A stretch of 19,513 nt of DNA from Chloroflexota bacterium (GCA_026389695.1 JAPLHI010000116.1:1-19513), one strand, 5' to 3'. Shown: positions 1-8,929, numbered from the stretch's first letter. Notes: generated from the letters alone by a model not told the origin. Numbers and translations are program-made.

Positions 1-55
1 TACTGTTGAGCAGAAAGGCAAATGTGATTATACAGGTGAATAAACGAATTTTCAT
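1..55 (-). CDS. 5' end of an exported or membrane protein (partial)
   Basis: An ATG at 55-53 opens a frame that stays open to the window edge, giving MKIRLFTCIITFAFLLNS. A short basic start followed by an unbroken hydrophobic run is what a Sec signal peptide or first membrane segment looks like. A GGAA element lies about 8 bases upstream of the ATG. It begins 42 bases downstream of the hypA stop on the same strand, so it may belong to the same transcript. Only 18 codons are visible, so no family can be assigned and a chance open frame is possible. Confidence 0.35.
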   Translation of the reverse strand, partial: MKIRLFTCIITFAFLLNS

Positions 56-97
56 AGAAATGTTCCGCAAATCTTTGCAGGACACGTTAGTGAAGCG

Positions 98-439
98 CTA
101 CTCAATCTCAATATCTTTAATCCTCAACTCCGTCCCGCCGGTAAGCTGTATCTTGGTGCTGCCGCATTTGGGGCAGACATATTGATAATCTTCAACTGAG
201 AAATCGGAGCTGCAGTTTTCGCAGTGGGCGGTCACGGGCATTTCTTCTATATTCAGGTACGCGCCGCTGGCGATGGTATCTTTAGCAACGATGCCGAAGC
301 AGAATGAAAGCTGCATAGGCACGACGCCTCGCAGCTCGCCGGCTATTAGATTGATACGCGTGATTTTATGTGCGCCCTCTTTTTGAGCGGCGGCAACAGC
401 TATATCCAGTATATTCTGCGCCACCCCCATCTCGTGCAT
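98..439 (-). CDS. hypA: Hydrogenase nickel incorporation protein HypA
   Basis: Small cytoplasmic nickel metallochaperone that works with HypB to deliver Ni(II) to the large subunit of [NiFe]-hydrogenase; in some bacteria it also serves urease. The 113-residue length is normal for the family. It begins MHEMGVAQ, with the invariant His2 that is part of the nickel site. The structural zinc site is complete, with Cys73, Cys76, Cys89 and Cys92 as two CxxC pairs. Its ATG directly follows the TAG of hypB with no base between (TAGATG), which points to translational coupling and equimolar output. No hydrogenase structural gene or hypCDEF is visible here, so the client enzyme must be encoded elsewhere. 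Confidence 0.95.
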   Translation of the reverse strand: MHEMGVAQNILDIAVAAAQKEGAHKITRINLIAGELRGVVPMQLSFCFGIVAKDTIASGAYLNIEEMPVTAHCENCSSDFSVEDYQYVCPKCGSTKIQLTGGTELRIKDIEIE

Positions 440-1102
440 CTATCGGCCGCCTGCCTTCTTCCTGTGGTGCTCCGTGAGCCACGCGATCCAGGCATCCAGG
501 CCGGTCCCCTTTGTGCAGGAAATTTCGATGATATCTATGCCGGGGTGTACCTTACGGGCGTTAGCTTTGGCTTCTTCCAGGTTAAAGTTGGTGTATTGCA
601 GCAGATCAATCTTGTTTATGATCATTAAGGACGATTCTTTGAACATCATGGGGTATTTCAGAGGCTTCTCATCGCCCTCGGTCACGCTCAGGATCATCAC
701 CTTGTAATCCTCTCCCACAATAAACTCGGCAGGACATACCAGGTTTCCCACGTTCTCCACCACCAGTATATCTATTTTATCCAGTTCCATATGCGGCAAC
801 GCCGAGGCAACCATATTGGCATCGAGATGGCAGGCTGAACCGGTGGTAAGCTGAATGCTGGGTATGTTATATTTGCTGATGCGGTCGGCATCCCGCGTGG
901 TCTCAATATCGCCGACTATCACACCCAACCTCAGTTTACCTGCCAGCAGCTCAGCCGTTTTCTCCAGTAAAGAAGTCTTGCCCGCGCCGGGCGAGCTCAT
1001 CAGGTTCAATACCAGATTATTGGTTTTCTTAAAAAGCTGCTTATTTTCCGCGGCAATCCTGTCGTTCGCCTGCAGTACATCCTGCATTACATTAATTTTC
1101 AT
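440..1102 (-). CDS. hypB: Hydrogenase nickel incorporation GTPase HypB
   Basis: SIMIBI-class GTPase that drives nickel delivery during [NiFe]-hydrogenase maturation, in complex with HypA. The P-loop SSPGAGKTS is at residues 36-44, with Lys42 and Thr43. The Cys91-His92 pair in GSACHLD is the conserved GTPase-domain metal site shared between subunits of the dimer. NKID supplies guanine specificity. At 220 residues it is the short form: it has no N-terminal His-rich storage stretch and no CxxCGC high-affinity nickel motif, so it probably relies on HypA or another source for nickel. The ATG is preceded by AAGGGG at about 8 bases. A promoter candidate lies about 45 bases upstream, and hypA follows with no gap. 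Confidence 0.95.
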   Translation of the reverse strand: MKINVMQDVLQANDRIAAENKQLFKKTNNLVLNLMSSPGAGKTSLLEKTAELLAGKLRLGVIVGDIETTRDADRISKYNIPSIQLTTGSACHLDANMVASALPHMELDKIDILVVENVGNLVCPAEFIVGEDYKVMILSVTEGDEKPLKYPMMFKESSLMIINKIDLLQYTNFNLEEAKANARKVHPGIDIIEISCTKGTGLDAWIAWLTEHHRKKAGGR

Positions 1103-1152
1103 CTGAGACCCCTTACTTAAAATTCTTTCAATCCAGAACAGATACGCCCATT

Positions 1153-1182
1153 AGTATATAGTATAAAATATTTTGTGTGCAA
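1153..1182 (-). promoter_or_regulatory. Candidate sigma70-type promoter of hypBA
   Basis: Read on the minus strand, TTGCAC (1182-1177) and TATACT (1158-1153) are separated by 18 bases in a very AT-rich stretch. The -10 is a 5/6 match and the -35 only 3/6. Transcription would start near 1146, leaving a leader of about 45 bases that carries the AAGGGG ribosome site. A second AGTATA copy at 1160-1165 has no matching -35. Confidence 0.35.
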
Positions 1183-1243
1183 ATTAAATCTCCGGCACAA
1201 ATGCGTTTGTCATGAGGTAGCCATTTCCTTATAGTTAACCATC

Positions 1244-1272
1244 TTTGCAGACGTATTTACGGAAAGTATGAC
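1244..1272 (+). promoter_or_regulatory. Candidate sigma70-type promoter of glgP
   Basis: TTTGCA (1244-1249) and TATGAC (1267-1272) are separated by exactly 17 bases, 48 bases before the glgP start. Each hexamer matches the consensus at 4/6. The same -35 word and nearly the same -10 occur upstream of lepA (TTTGCA, 17 bases, TATGAT), which raises confidence slightly. Confidence 0.35.
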
Positions 1273-1319
1273 GCGGGTAAATCTGGTAAACTAAATCAGG
1301 TCAGAAAATATGGTGGTGT

Positions 1320-3455
1320 ATGCAATCTTCCCGTAAATTAAAACTTCCCGAACGCATTCAGGGGCTGGGCGAGTTGGCCTATAACATGTGGTGGAGCTGG
1401 CATATCGAACCACGCAACCTGTTTAAAAGTCTTGACCGTTATCTCTGGAAATCCACCGGGCATAATCCCGTAAAGCTGCTCAAAGAAATTCCGTATCATC
1501 GTCTCGTTGCCTGCGCGGAAGACGCCAATTACGTGGCTATGTACAACCATGCCATGACTGCTTTTAAAGAAGGCATAACATCCCCCAACACATGGTTTGA
1601 AAATGAATATCCCCAGTATAAAGACAATTTAATAGCCTACTTTTCACTGGAATTTGCCATTCAGAGCTCCCTGCCGCTGTATGCGGGAGGACTGGGTGTA
1701 CTGGCAGGAGATTATTGCAAGGAAGCCAGCGACCTGGGACTGCCCCTGGTGGGTGTGGGCTTCATGTACCCGCAGGGTTATTTTCATCAGCATATTTCAC
1801 AGGATGGCTGGCAGAATGAGGAATACGATCAACTGGATTTCGCGGATGTGGCCTTGTCACGTGTATGCACTGCGGAGGGCAAGCTGCTTACCGTTCCCGT
1901 TCCCCTGGATAACGTCTCCGTTTATGTTTCGGCCTGGGAATTGAAAACCGGCAGGGTCAAGCTGTATCTGCTGGATACCAACCTCGACGAAAATCCGCAG
2001 GCCTACCGCGGCCTTTCGGCCCGGTTATATGGAGGCGACCGTGAGATACGCCTGTTACAGGAACTAGTTATGGGGATCGGTGGAGTTCGTATACTGAGGG
2101 CGCTCGGTTTGAATCCGGCGGTATGGCACGCCAACGAAGGACACACCTCGTTTATGCTGCTGGAACGCGTCCGTGAACTGGTTCAGCAGGGTACTGATTT
2201 TCAAAAGGCTATCAGTATGGTTCAGGCAACCTCCATTTTTACCACGCATACGCCCGTCCCGGCAGGTAATGATACTTTTTCACTCGATCTTGTAGATAAG
2301 TATTTCCATAACTACTGGGGAATGATGGGCATAGATCGCGATGAATTCATCAAGCTTGGCACGCTGGAAACGGAACGCAACAGCTATAACATGACGGTTC
2401 TCGGTTTGAAGCTGGCTGATTATAGAAACGGTGTTAGCAAACTGCATGGAGAGGTTTGCCGCAAAATGTGGCATCCTTTGTGGCCGGATAAAGCAGAGGA
2501 TGATGTGCCGATTGACTCGGTAACCAACGGGGTGCATGTGCCCACCTGGATTTCCCCTCAATTCAAGGTCCTTTTTTACGGGCACCTCGGAGCGGACTGG
2601 CTGGAAAAACACGATGACCATACGATGTGGGATAAAGTCGATTCCATTCCTGACGCGCAGATCTGGGCTCTACACAGGTGGCTGAAAATAAAGCTTATTA
2701 GCTCCATACTGGACAGGGCACGTCAGCGCTGGTCGGCCGATCATGTCCTCCCTATTCAACCGCTGGCCATGGGGGCCTTGATGGACACGGAGGCCTTGAC
2801 CATAGGTTTCTGCCGGCGGTTCACGGAATATAAACGTCCTACCTTAATCTTCCGCGATATTGAAAGGCTGAAAAAGATTTTGAACCGTGAGTTACAGCCC
2901 GTGCAGATCATTTTCGCTGGTAAGGCCCATCCCAGCGATGAATACGGCAAGCGTTTGATACAGGAAGTATATAACATAGCCAAGGATCCCAATTTCTGCG
3001 GCAGGATAGCCTTCGTTGAGGATTACGATATGCATATGGCAAGGGACCTTGTCGCCGGCGTAGACGTCTGGCTGAATAACCCCCGGGTTTTGATGGAGGC
3101 CAGCGGGACCAGCGGTCAGAAGGCTTCCCTGAACGGAGTACTGCACCTGAGCGTTCTCGACGGATGGTGGTTCGAGGGTTATAACGGCCTTAACGGCTGG
3201 GCTGTCACAGAGAATACCGATAATTGCGATATCGCGGACAGGGACAGGCGGACCGCGGATGAGATCTACAACATCCTGGAAAACAAAATTGTTCCGCTGT
3301 ATTACGAGCGAGATCTTAACGGCATACCTGCCGGCTGGGTCAAAATGATGAAAGAGACCATGCGTTCCAATACACCGGTTTTCACTGCCAGGCGTATGGC
3401 AAAGGAATATACGCAGCGTTTTTATTTAAATGCGTATCAAAATTTGAAGGCTTAA
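1320..3455 (+). CDS. glgP: Alpha-glucan phosphorylase (GT35, short form)
   Basis: Pyridoxal-phosphate enzyme that releases glucose 1-phosphate from the non-reducing ends of glycogen or maltodextrin using inorganic phosphate. The N-terminus (LPERIQGLGELAYNMWWSWH) is the DUF3417-type segment of the shorter alpha-glucan phosphorylases. The substrate region includes FSLEFAIQSSLPLYAGGLGVLAGD. The cofactor motif EASGTSGQKASLNG is intact, with Lys601 as the Schiff-base lysine. The length of 711 residues fits this subfamily rather than the 800-residue E. coli or muscle type. No strong ribosome site precedes the ATG, only a GGTGG three bases upstream; an ATG at 1310 is in another frame. It heads a same-strand run with pfkA and ppsA, and its product enters glycolysis through phosphoglucomutase, which is not in the window. 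Confidence 0.93.
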   Translation: MQSSRKLKLPERIQGLGELAYNMWWSWHIEPRNLFKSLDRYLWKSTGHNPVKLLKEIPYHRLVACAEDANYVAMYNHAMTAFKEGITSPNTWFENEYPQYKDNLIAYFSLEFAIQSSLPLYAGGLGVLAGDYCKEASDLGLPLVGVGFMYPQGYFHQHISQDGWQNEEYDQLDFADVALSRVCTAEGKLLTVPVPLDNVSVYVSAWELKTGRVKLYLLDTNLDENPQAYRGLSARLYGGDREIRLLQELVMGIGGVRILRALGLNPAVWHANEGHTSFMLLERVRELVQQGTDFQKAISMVQATSIFTTHTPVPAGNDTFSLDLVDKYFHNYWGMMGIDRDEFIKLGTLETERNSYNMTVLGLKLADYRNGVSKLHGEVCRKMWHPLWPDKAEDDVPIDSVTNGVHVPTWISPQFKVLFYGHLGADWLEKHDDHTMWDKVDSIPDAQIWALHRWLKIKLISSILDRARQRWSADHVLPIQPLAMGALMDTEALTIGFCRRFTEYKRPTLIFRDIERLKKILNRELQPVQIIFAGKAHPSDEYGKRLIQEVYNIAKDPNFCGRIAFVEDYDMHMARDLVAGVDVWLNNPRVLMEASGTSGQKASLNGVLHLSVLDGWWFEGYNGLNGWAVTENTDNCDIADRDRRTADEIYNILENKIVPLYYERDLNGIPAGWVKMMKETMRSNTPVFTARRMAKEYTQRFYLNAYQNLKA

Positions 3456-3558
3456 GTTTGAAAGCCGGGGATGCCTTTGTTTTACGCAGTCTCAGTCAAG
3501 AATAAGCCGGAATACTTATTGAGTTTATTCCATAAATCTGATACCTTAATAGTCAGAA

Positions 3559-4539
3559 ATGCCAAAAGAGCTTAAACGAATTGGTGTCTTAACCAGCGGC
3601 GGAGATGCTCCTGGTATGAACGCGGCCATCAGGGCGGTCGTCCGTTGCGCTGTTTATCACGATTTGGATGTCGTAGGCATACGCAGGGGGTTTTCGGGGC
3701 TGATACACAGCGAATTTCAGAAGTTCAACCGGCGTTCGGTGGCCAATATTATTCAAAAAGGCGGCACTATTCTGGAAACCTCACGCTGCCCCGAGATGTT
3801 CCGTAAAGAGGGTAGAAAGAAGGCCATCGATGCCATGAAAAGCGAGGGTATTGATGGCTGTGTAGTTATCGGAGGGGATGGGACGTTTCGCGGTGTGGCT
3901 GCCCTGCAAGAGGAGTGCGACCTGGGTTTTATCGGCGTGCCCGGTACGATCGATAATGATATTTACGGGACCGATTATACCATTGGATTTAATACCGCGG
4001 TTAACACGGCTCTGGATGCCATAGACCGCATCAGGGATACAGCCAGCGCTTTTGAGCGAATTTTCTTTGTGGAAGTCATGGGCCGGAATTCCGGCTTTAT
4101 CGCCCTGGAAGTCGGTCTGGCCGGCGGCGCGGAGGAGATCATTATCCCTGAGAAAAAAACTGATGTCGAGAAACTGTGCCAGAGCTTGAAGGATAGCTTC
4201 AAACGCGGTAAAGGGAGCAGCATCATTGTAGTCGCTGAAGGCAATCAGTTTGAGGACACTATTAATATAGCCAAATATGTTCAAATGAGGCTGAAGGTTG
4301 AGTGCCGTGTGTGTACCCTGGGTCACATACAAAGAGGTGGATCGCCTACGGCCAGGGATAGGATTCTGGCCAGTGAACTGGGAATTGCCGCTGTGGAAGG
4401 CCTGCGCAGCGGTAAGACCGGTCATGTTGTGGGAGAAGTTAAGGGCAAGATTGTCTATACCCCGCTCAATGATACATGGGAAAAGAAAAAGCAAATCGAT
4501 CAGCGCTATTTGAGGTATTTGCCGATATTATCTATTTAA
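3559..4539 (+). CDS. pfkA: ATP-dependent 6-phosphofructokinase
   Basis: Phosphorylates fructose 6-phosphate to fructose 1,6-bisphosphate, the committed step of glycolysis. TSGGDAPGMNAAIR (residues 12-25) begins the ATP site. GGDGTFRG (105-112) and GVPGTIDND (126-134, catalytic Asp132) follow, then the substrate loop MGRNSGFIAL. Gly108 in GGDGT and Gly129 in PGTIDND are the residues that mark ATP-using enzymes; pyrophosphate-dependent relatives carry Asp and Lys at these positions. The 326-residue length matches the bacterial short form. It lies 103 bases after glgP and 122 bases before ppsA. No clear Shine-Dalgarno sequence precedes the ATG. Because ppsA is next door, the organism can run this stretch of the pathway in both directions. 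Confidence 0.95.
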   Translation: MPKELKRIGVLTSGGDAPGMNAAIRAVVRCAVYHDLDVVGIRRGFSGLIHSEFQKFNRRSVANIIQKGGTILETSRCPEMFRKEGRKKAIDAMKSEGIDGCVVIGGDGTFRGVAALQEECDLGFIGVPGTIDNDIYGTDYTIGFNTAVNTALDAIDRIRDTASAFERIFFVEVMGRNSGFIALEVGLAGGAEEIIIPEKKTDVEKLCQSLKDSFKRGKGSSIIVVAEGNQFEDTINIAKYVQMRLKVECRVCTLGHIQRGGSPTARDRILASELGIAAVEGLRSGKTGHVVGEVKGKIVYTPLNDTWEKKKQIDQRYLRYLPILSI

Positions 4540-4648
4540 AATCCTGGCATTATCAACATACAGGCATTCCGTTATCCAGATAAAATGGTAAGGTTAATAT
4601 AGTATTTATGCATAGATGCTTTGGAAGCTAATACCGTATTTTTTTTTC

Positions 4649-4654
4649 AGGAGG
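4649..4654 (+). promoter_or_regulatory. Strong ribosome binding site of ppsA
   Basis: AGGAGG ends 7 bases before the ppsA ATG and follows a run of nine T. It is among the best Shine-Dalgarno matches in the window, contrasting with the weak or absent sites before glgP, pfkA, lepA and the acyl-CoA synthetase gene. It fixes the start at 4662. Confidence 0.85.
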
Positions 4655-4661
4655 ATCGTCT

Positions 4662-6965
4662 ATGGAGATAGTCAAATGGTTTGAAGAACTGAGTAGAAGT
4701 GATGTCGCCAAAGCAGGCGGAAAGGGCGCCAACCTGGGTGAACTGATTAAAGCCGGTTTGCCGGTGCCGCCCGGTTTTGTAGTGACGGCCCAGGCTTACC
4801 AGCTCTTTATCACCGTGAGCGGATTATCCCAAAAGCTTTCCAGGGCGGTGGAAGAGCTCAATGTCGATGATACTGCGCAACTGCAGGCGAAGGCGAAAGA
4901 AATCCAGGAACTTATAGTCAATACGGATATGCCTTTAAATATTCGCAGTGAGATCATAAAAGCATATGAGGAGCTGTCTAAAAGAGACTCGGTCAAAGCG
5001 CAGTTTGTAGCGGTCAGATCGTCGGCCACCATGGAGGATTCGGAGCAGGCATCCTTCGCGGGCATGAACGCCACCTTCCTTAATGTGCGTGGCAAAGAAG
5101 AGCTGATCAGAGAAGTTAAAGAGTGCTGGGCTTCATTGTATGGAGCGCGCGTTATCTTTTACCGGGCCAAGAAAGAGTTCCTGGAGGAACCTGTCATTGC
5201 CGTTGTGGTCCAAAAAATGGTCAACTCCGATAAGGCGGGAGTCATGTTTACCGCCAATCCGAGCAATAATAATTTGGCCAGCCTGGTTATCGAAGGCGCT
5301 TTCGGCCTGGGCGAAGTAGTTGTCGGCGGGCTGGTTGCCCCGGACTATTATGAGATTGAAAAAGCCAGTCTAAAGGTCAAAGACATCAGGATAGCTCATA
5401 AAAATTTTAAAATTATCCGTGACGAAAAGGGCCAGAATAAGCAGGCAAACCTGTCTCCCAGAGAGGCCGAGCTGCAGGTGCTCAGCGATGCCGAGGTACA
5501 GGAATTAACCGCGCTGGGTTTAAAAATTGAAGAGCATTACGGCAGCCCTCAGGACACCGAATGGGCTATAGAGGGAAATAAAATCTATATGGTGCAATCA
5601 CGGCCCATAACAACCCTGATCAAGCCTGTCGAGCAAGCCGAGAAAGCCGATGAAGAAGGGAAGGAGCTGATCAGAGGCATCGGGGCAGGCCCGGGTCGTG
5701 GTAGTGGTGAAGTGCGCGTGCTCGCCTCTCCAACTCAGGATAACTGCTTCGAAAGCGGGGATATCCTCGTTGCCGAGATGACTACGCCCGATTGGGTACC
5801 CCTGATGAAGAAAGCATCCGCTATTGTCACCGACGGCGGCGGTATGACCTGCCACGCGGCCATAGTATCCCGTGAGATGGGGCTGCCCTGTGTTGTGGGA
5901 ACCAGGAATGCTACTAAAGTATTGACAAATAAGATGCTGGTGACGGTGGACGGCACCCACGGCACTGTATACGAAGGAAAATTAAAGGAGAGAAATAAGA
6001 GCGCCGAGGAGATGGCAACGGCAGTTATGCCCAAGCCGGCGCCCCTGGTCACGGCAACCAAGCTGTATGTTAACCTCGCTATGCCGTACGAAGCGGAAAG
6101 GATTGCCAGGGAAGACGTGGATGGAGTGGGCTTGCTCAGGGCGGAGTTCATGGTGATCGATGCCTGTGATGGTATACATCCTCGCCAGCTTATGGAGGAG
6201 GGCAAGAGCCACCAGTTTATTGATGCCATGGTCAGGAACCTGCGCATTTTTACCCGCGCGTTTTATCCCCGCCCCGTTATTTACAGGGCTATCGATTTCA
6301 GGACGAATGAATTCCGCAACCTGCGCGGCGGCGATAAATACGAGCCGGTTGAGCAGAATCCCATGATCGGTTTTCGCGGATGCTACAGGTATGTTTTAAA
6401 CCCGGACCTTTTTGAACTTGAGCTGAAGGTGCTGCAGAAAGTAAGGGAGCAGGATAAAAATTTGCACCTCATGATACCTTTCGTACGCACCCTCTGGGAG
6501 TTTAAACGCTGCAAGCAGTTGATCGATAACAGCGAGCTGGGTAGTGACCGTGAGATGGAACTGTGGGTTATGGCCGAAGTGCCGTCCGTGGTTTACTGGC
6601 TGGAAGACTATGTCAAAGCCGGTATTACAGGTGTATCCATAGGTTCCAATGATCTCACACAGCTGGTGCTGGGAGTAGACCGCGATAGCGAGGTATGCGC
6701 TCCCCTGTATGATGAAAGGGACAAGGCAGTGCTCGACGCCATCCGGCAGATTATCAAAACCTCCCAGAAAATGGGAATCACATGCTCCATATGCGGCCAG
6801 GCGCCATCGAATTACCCGGATTTCGCCGAGAAACTTGTCGATTGGGGCATTACATCGGTATCGGTGAACCCCGATGTTATTGCCGTCACCAGGCACAACG
6901 TCGCTGCCGCCGAACAGCGCATGCTGTTAAAAATGGCTCGCAAAATCACTAATCCCCAAGAGTAG
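4662..6965 (+). CDS. ppsA: Phosphoenolpyruvate synthase (pyruvate, water dikinase)
   Basis: Converts pyruvate, ATP and water to PEP, AMP and phosphate, the entry to gluconeogenesis in anaerobes that make pyruvate from acetyl-CoA. The N-terminal ATP-grasp-like half starts with AGGKGANLGELIKAGLPVPP and carries RSSATMEDSEQASFAG. The swivelling phosphohistidine domain has GGMTCHAAIVSREMG with catalytic His398. The C-terminal TIM-barrel PEP/pyruvate domain ends with CSICGQAPSN, where Cys711 is the expected catalytic cysteine, and SVNPDV. At 767 residues it is slightly shorter than the E. coli enzyme but complete. PPDK is less likely because the His-loop and C-terminal motifs read as PpsA. A terminator-like hairpin lies just downstream, so the glgP-pfkA-ppsA block probably ends here. 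Confidence 0.95.
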   Translation: MEIVKWFEELSRSDVAKAGGKGANLGELIKAGLPVPPGFVVTAQAYQLFITVSGLSQKLSRAVEELNVDDTAQLQAKAKEIQELIVNTDMPLNIRSEIIKAYEELSKRDSVKAQFVAVRSSATMEDSEQASFAGMNATFLNVRGKEELIREVKECWASLYGARVIFYRAKKEFLEEPVIAVVVQKMVNSDKAGVMFTANPSNNNLASLVIEGAFGLGEVVVGGLVAPDYYEIEKASLKVKDIRIAHKNFKIIRDEKGQNKQANLSPREAELQVLSDAEVQELTALGLKIEEHYGSPQDTEWAIEGNKIYMVQSRPITTLIKPVEQAEKADEEGKELIRGIGAGPGRGSGEVRVLASPTQDNCFESGDILVAEMTTPDWVPLMKKASAIVTDGGGMTCHAAIVSREMGLPCVVGTRNATKVLTNKMLVTVDGTHGTVYEGKLKERNKSAEEMATAVMPKPAPLVTATKLYVNLAMPYEAERIAREDVDGVGLLRAEFMVIDACDGIHPRQLMEEGKSHQFIDAMVRNLRIFTRAFYPRPVIYRAIDFRTNEFRNLRGGDKYEPVEQNPMIGFRGCYRYVLNPDLFELELKVLQKVREQDKNLHLMIPFVRTLWEFKRCKQLIDNSELGSDREMELWVMAEVPSVVYWLEDYVKAGITGVSIGSNDLTQLVLGVDRDSEVCAPLYDERDKAVLDAIRQIIKTSQKMGITCSICGQAPSNYPDFAEKLVDWGITSVSVNPDVIAVTRHNVAAAEQRMLLKMARKITNPQE

Positions 6966-6987
6966 TATAATATTCAAGGGCGATATT

Positions 6988-7039
6988 GGCAGGATAGCTG
7001 CTGCTTAGCCGGGTAGTTATCCTGCCTTCTCTTATTTTT
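6988..7039 (+). terminator. Rho-independent-type terminator after ppsA
   Basis: GGCAGGATA (6988-6996) pairs perfectly with TATCCTGCC (7018-7026) and is followed by a T-rich tail (TTCTCTTATTTTTA). The 21-base loop is longer than usual, but a small inner GCT/AGC pairing can shorten it. It sits 23 bases after the ppsA stop and before the lepA promoter candidate. The T-rich tail is only on the plus side. Confidence 0.6.
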
Positions 7040-7056
7040 ACACCTCAAGTTTTGAT

Positions 7057-7085
7057 TTTGCATGCTGAGCGAAAGCCTGTATGAT
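7057..7085 (+). promoter_or_regulatory. Candidate sigma70-type promoter of lepA-hemW
   Basis: TTTGCA (7057-7062) and TATGAT (7080-7085) are separated by 17 bases, downstream of the ppsA terminator. The -10 is a 5/6 match and the -35 a 4/6 match. Transcription would start near 7092, about 40 bases before lepA. The hexamers closely resemble the glgP candidate and the promoter at 11966-11994. Confidence 0.45.
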
Positions 7086-7130
7086 TGGACGATAGAATAT
7101 AGTTTTTAAAGCTGAGTAAATGTATTTCAA

Positions 7131-8921
7131 ATGAAGCACATTCGGAATTTCTGCGTTATTGCGCACATTGACCACGGAAAGTCGACGCTGGCTGACAGGA
7201 TACTCGAAATAACCGGCCTGGTCAGAAAAGCCAGCGTTAACCAGATGCTGGACAGCATGGACCTCGAACGTGAAAGGGGCATAACCATCAAAGCCAAGTC
7301 GGTGAGGATTCCTTATAAGTCTAAAAACGGCGGGGAATATGTGCTGAACCTGATTGACACGCCGGGTCACGTGGACTTCAATTACGAGGTATCGCGCAGC
7401 CTCAATGCTTGTGATGGCGCCGTGCTGCTGGTCGATGCCACCCAGGGTGTGGAGGCGCAGACTATAGCCAATGCCAATCTTGCGCTTGACGCCGGTCTGA
7501 AGATAATCCCTGTCATAAACAAAATAGACCTTCCCGGCGCTATGGTGGATGACTGCTCTCTGCAACTCTACTCCATGCTTGGATTACGTATTGAGGACAT
7601 CCTGCTGGTTTCCGCCAAGGATGGGACCGGTGTATCCGAGCTGCTTGAGGCTATTGTTGACAGGATACCCCCGCCGTGGGGAAGCACTGATGAACCTTTA
7701 AAATGTCTTATTTTTGATTCATTTTATGACGCTTACCGGGGTGTTATACCGCACATCCGTGTCTTTTCCGGGTGTGTCAAACCCGGAGATAAAATCATGG
7801 TCAAATCTACAGAAAAGATATTTGAGGTGGAAGAGGTTGGGTATTTCAGTCTCGGTCTGGCGCAATCCCCCGGTTTGCAGGCCGGAGATGTGGGATATAT
7901 AGTAGCTTTAATCAGGAATGCCGGCGAAATCCACGTCGGCGATACGGTAGTATCCGCCGACCATCCTGAAGTCCCGGCCATCCCCGGCTTCAGAATGTCG
8001 CAGTCGATGGTGTATTGCGGTATTTACCCTATCATCACCAGTGATTATGCCAGGCTCGGGGCGGCGCTGGAAAAATTCAAGCTGAATGACTCTTCGGTAG
8101 TTTACGAAAAAGAGAATTCGGCAGCCCTGGGCTACGGTTACCGTATCGGGTTCCTGGGTATACTGCATATGGAGATCGCCCTGGAAAGATTAAGGCGTGA
8201 GTACGAGCAGGATATCATTGCCACCATGCCCTCGGTGATCTATAAGGTTGTTTGCACCAACGGTGACATCTTGATGCTGGATAACCCATCCAAGTTTCCC
8301 CCCGTCGGCCAGATCGATCATATTGAGGAACCCATCATCCGGGCCAGGATCATTGTTCCTTCGGATTATGTGGGACCGTGTATGGAGCTTGCCGAGGCTA
8401 AAAGAAGCTCGCTGGTCGGCATTGAACACCCGGATGACAGGAGGGCTATTCTGATCTATGATTTACCGCTGGCTGAAATGATCACTGATTTCTACGACAG
8501 GTTGAAGAGCGTCAGTCGCGGATATGCCAGCATGGACTATGAGCTTAACGGTTACCGGGCAGGCGACCTCGTTAAAGTGGATATCCTTGTCAATAACGGC
8601 GTGGTTGACGCGCTTTCCTATATATCACCCAGGGATAGTGCCTCAATAAAGGGCAGGGCGTTGATTTATAAATTGAGCAGGGTCATTCCCAGGCACCTTT
8701 TTAAAATACCGCTGCAGGCTGCTATAGGCTCACAGGTGATTGCCAGGGCGGATATCTTCCCCATGAGAAAGGATGTTATAGCCAAATGTTACGGCGGCGA
8801 TATAACACGCAAGAGAAAACTGCTGGAAAAACAAAAGGAGGGTAAGAAAAAAATGAAGATGGTGGGCTTTGTGGAAGTGCCCCAGGAAGCTTTCCTGTCC
8901 CTGATGAAAATCGAGGAATAG
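7131..8921 (+). CDS. lepA: Elongation factor 4 (LepA), ribosome-bound GTPase
   Basis: Translational GTPase related to EF-G that acts on ribosomes; roles in back-translocation and 30S assembly have been proposed. G1 is AHIDHGKST (residues 11-19, Lys17), followed by G2 RGITIK, G3 DTPGHVDF and G4 NKID. The LepA-specific C-terminal domain is clear from DIFPMRKDVIAKCYGGDITRKRK and the basic KEGKKKMK stretch that contacts tRNA. The 596-residue length is normal. The upstream Shine-Dalgarno is weak. hemW follows after 8 bases; lepA-hemW neighbours are common in bacteria. Confidence 0.97.
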   Translation: MKHIRNFCVIAHIDHGKSTLADRILEITGLVRKASVNQMLDSMDLERERGITIKAKSVRIPYKSKNGGEYVLNLIDTPGHVDFNYEVSRSLNACDGAVLLVDATQGVEAQTIANANLALDAGLKIIPVINKIDLPGAMVDDCSLQLYSMLGLRIEDILLVSAKDGTGVSELLEAIVDRIPPPWGSTDEPLKCLIFDSFYDAYRGVIPHIRVFSGCVKPGDKIMVKSTEKIFEVEEVGYFSLGLAQSPGLQAGDVGYIVALIRNAGEIHVGDTVVSADHPEVPAIPGFRMSQSMVYCGIYPIITSDYARLGAALEKFKLNDSSVVYEKENSAALGYGYRIGFLGILHMEIALERLRREYEQDIIATMPSVIYKVVCTNGDILMLDNPSKFPPVGQIDHIEEPIIRARIIVPSDYVGPCMELAEAKRSSLVGIEHPDDRRAILIYDLPLAEMITDFYDRLKSVSRGYASMDYELNGYRAGDLVKVDILVNNGVVDALSYISPRDSASIKGRALIYKLSRVIPRHLFKIPLQAAIGSQVIARADIFPMRKDVIAKCYGGDITRKRKLLEKQKEGKKKMKMVGFVEVPQEAFLSLMKIEE

Positions 8922-8929
8922 GTCGTCGA

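Noticed and set aside
3513..3535. GGAATA/TATTCC inverted repeat between glgP and pfkA as a terminator
   Set aside because: Six weak AT-rich pairs with an 11-base loop and no T tract; not distinguishable from chance.
3781..4494. A 237-codon open frame on the minus strand inside pfkA
   Set aside because: It lies wholly under a clear PFK coding region, has no recognisable motifs and no ribosome site.
4635..4648. AATACCGTATT followed by a T run as a terminator before ppsA
   Set aside because: The dyad has one central base, leaving too short a stem; the T run directly precedes the ppsA ribosome site and is more likely spacer.
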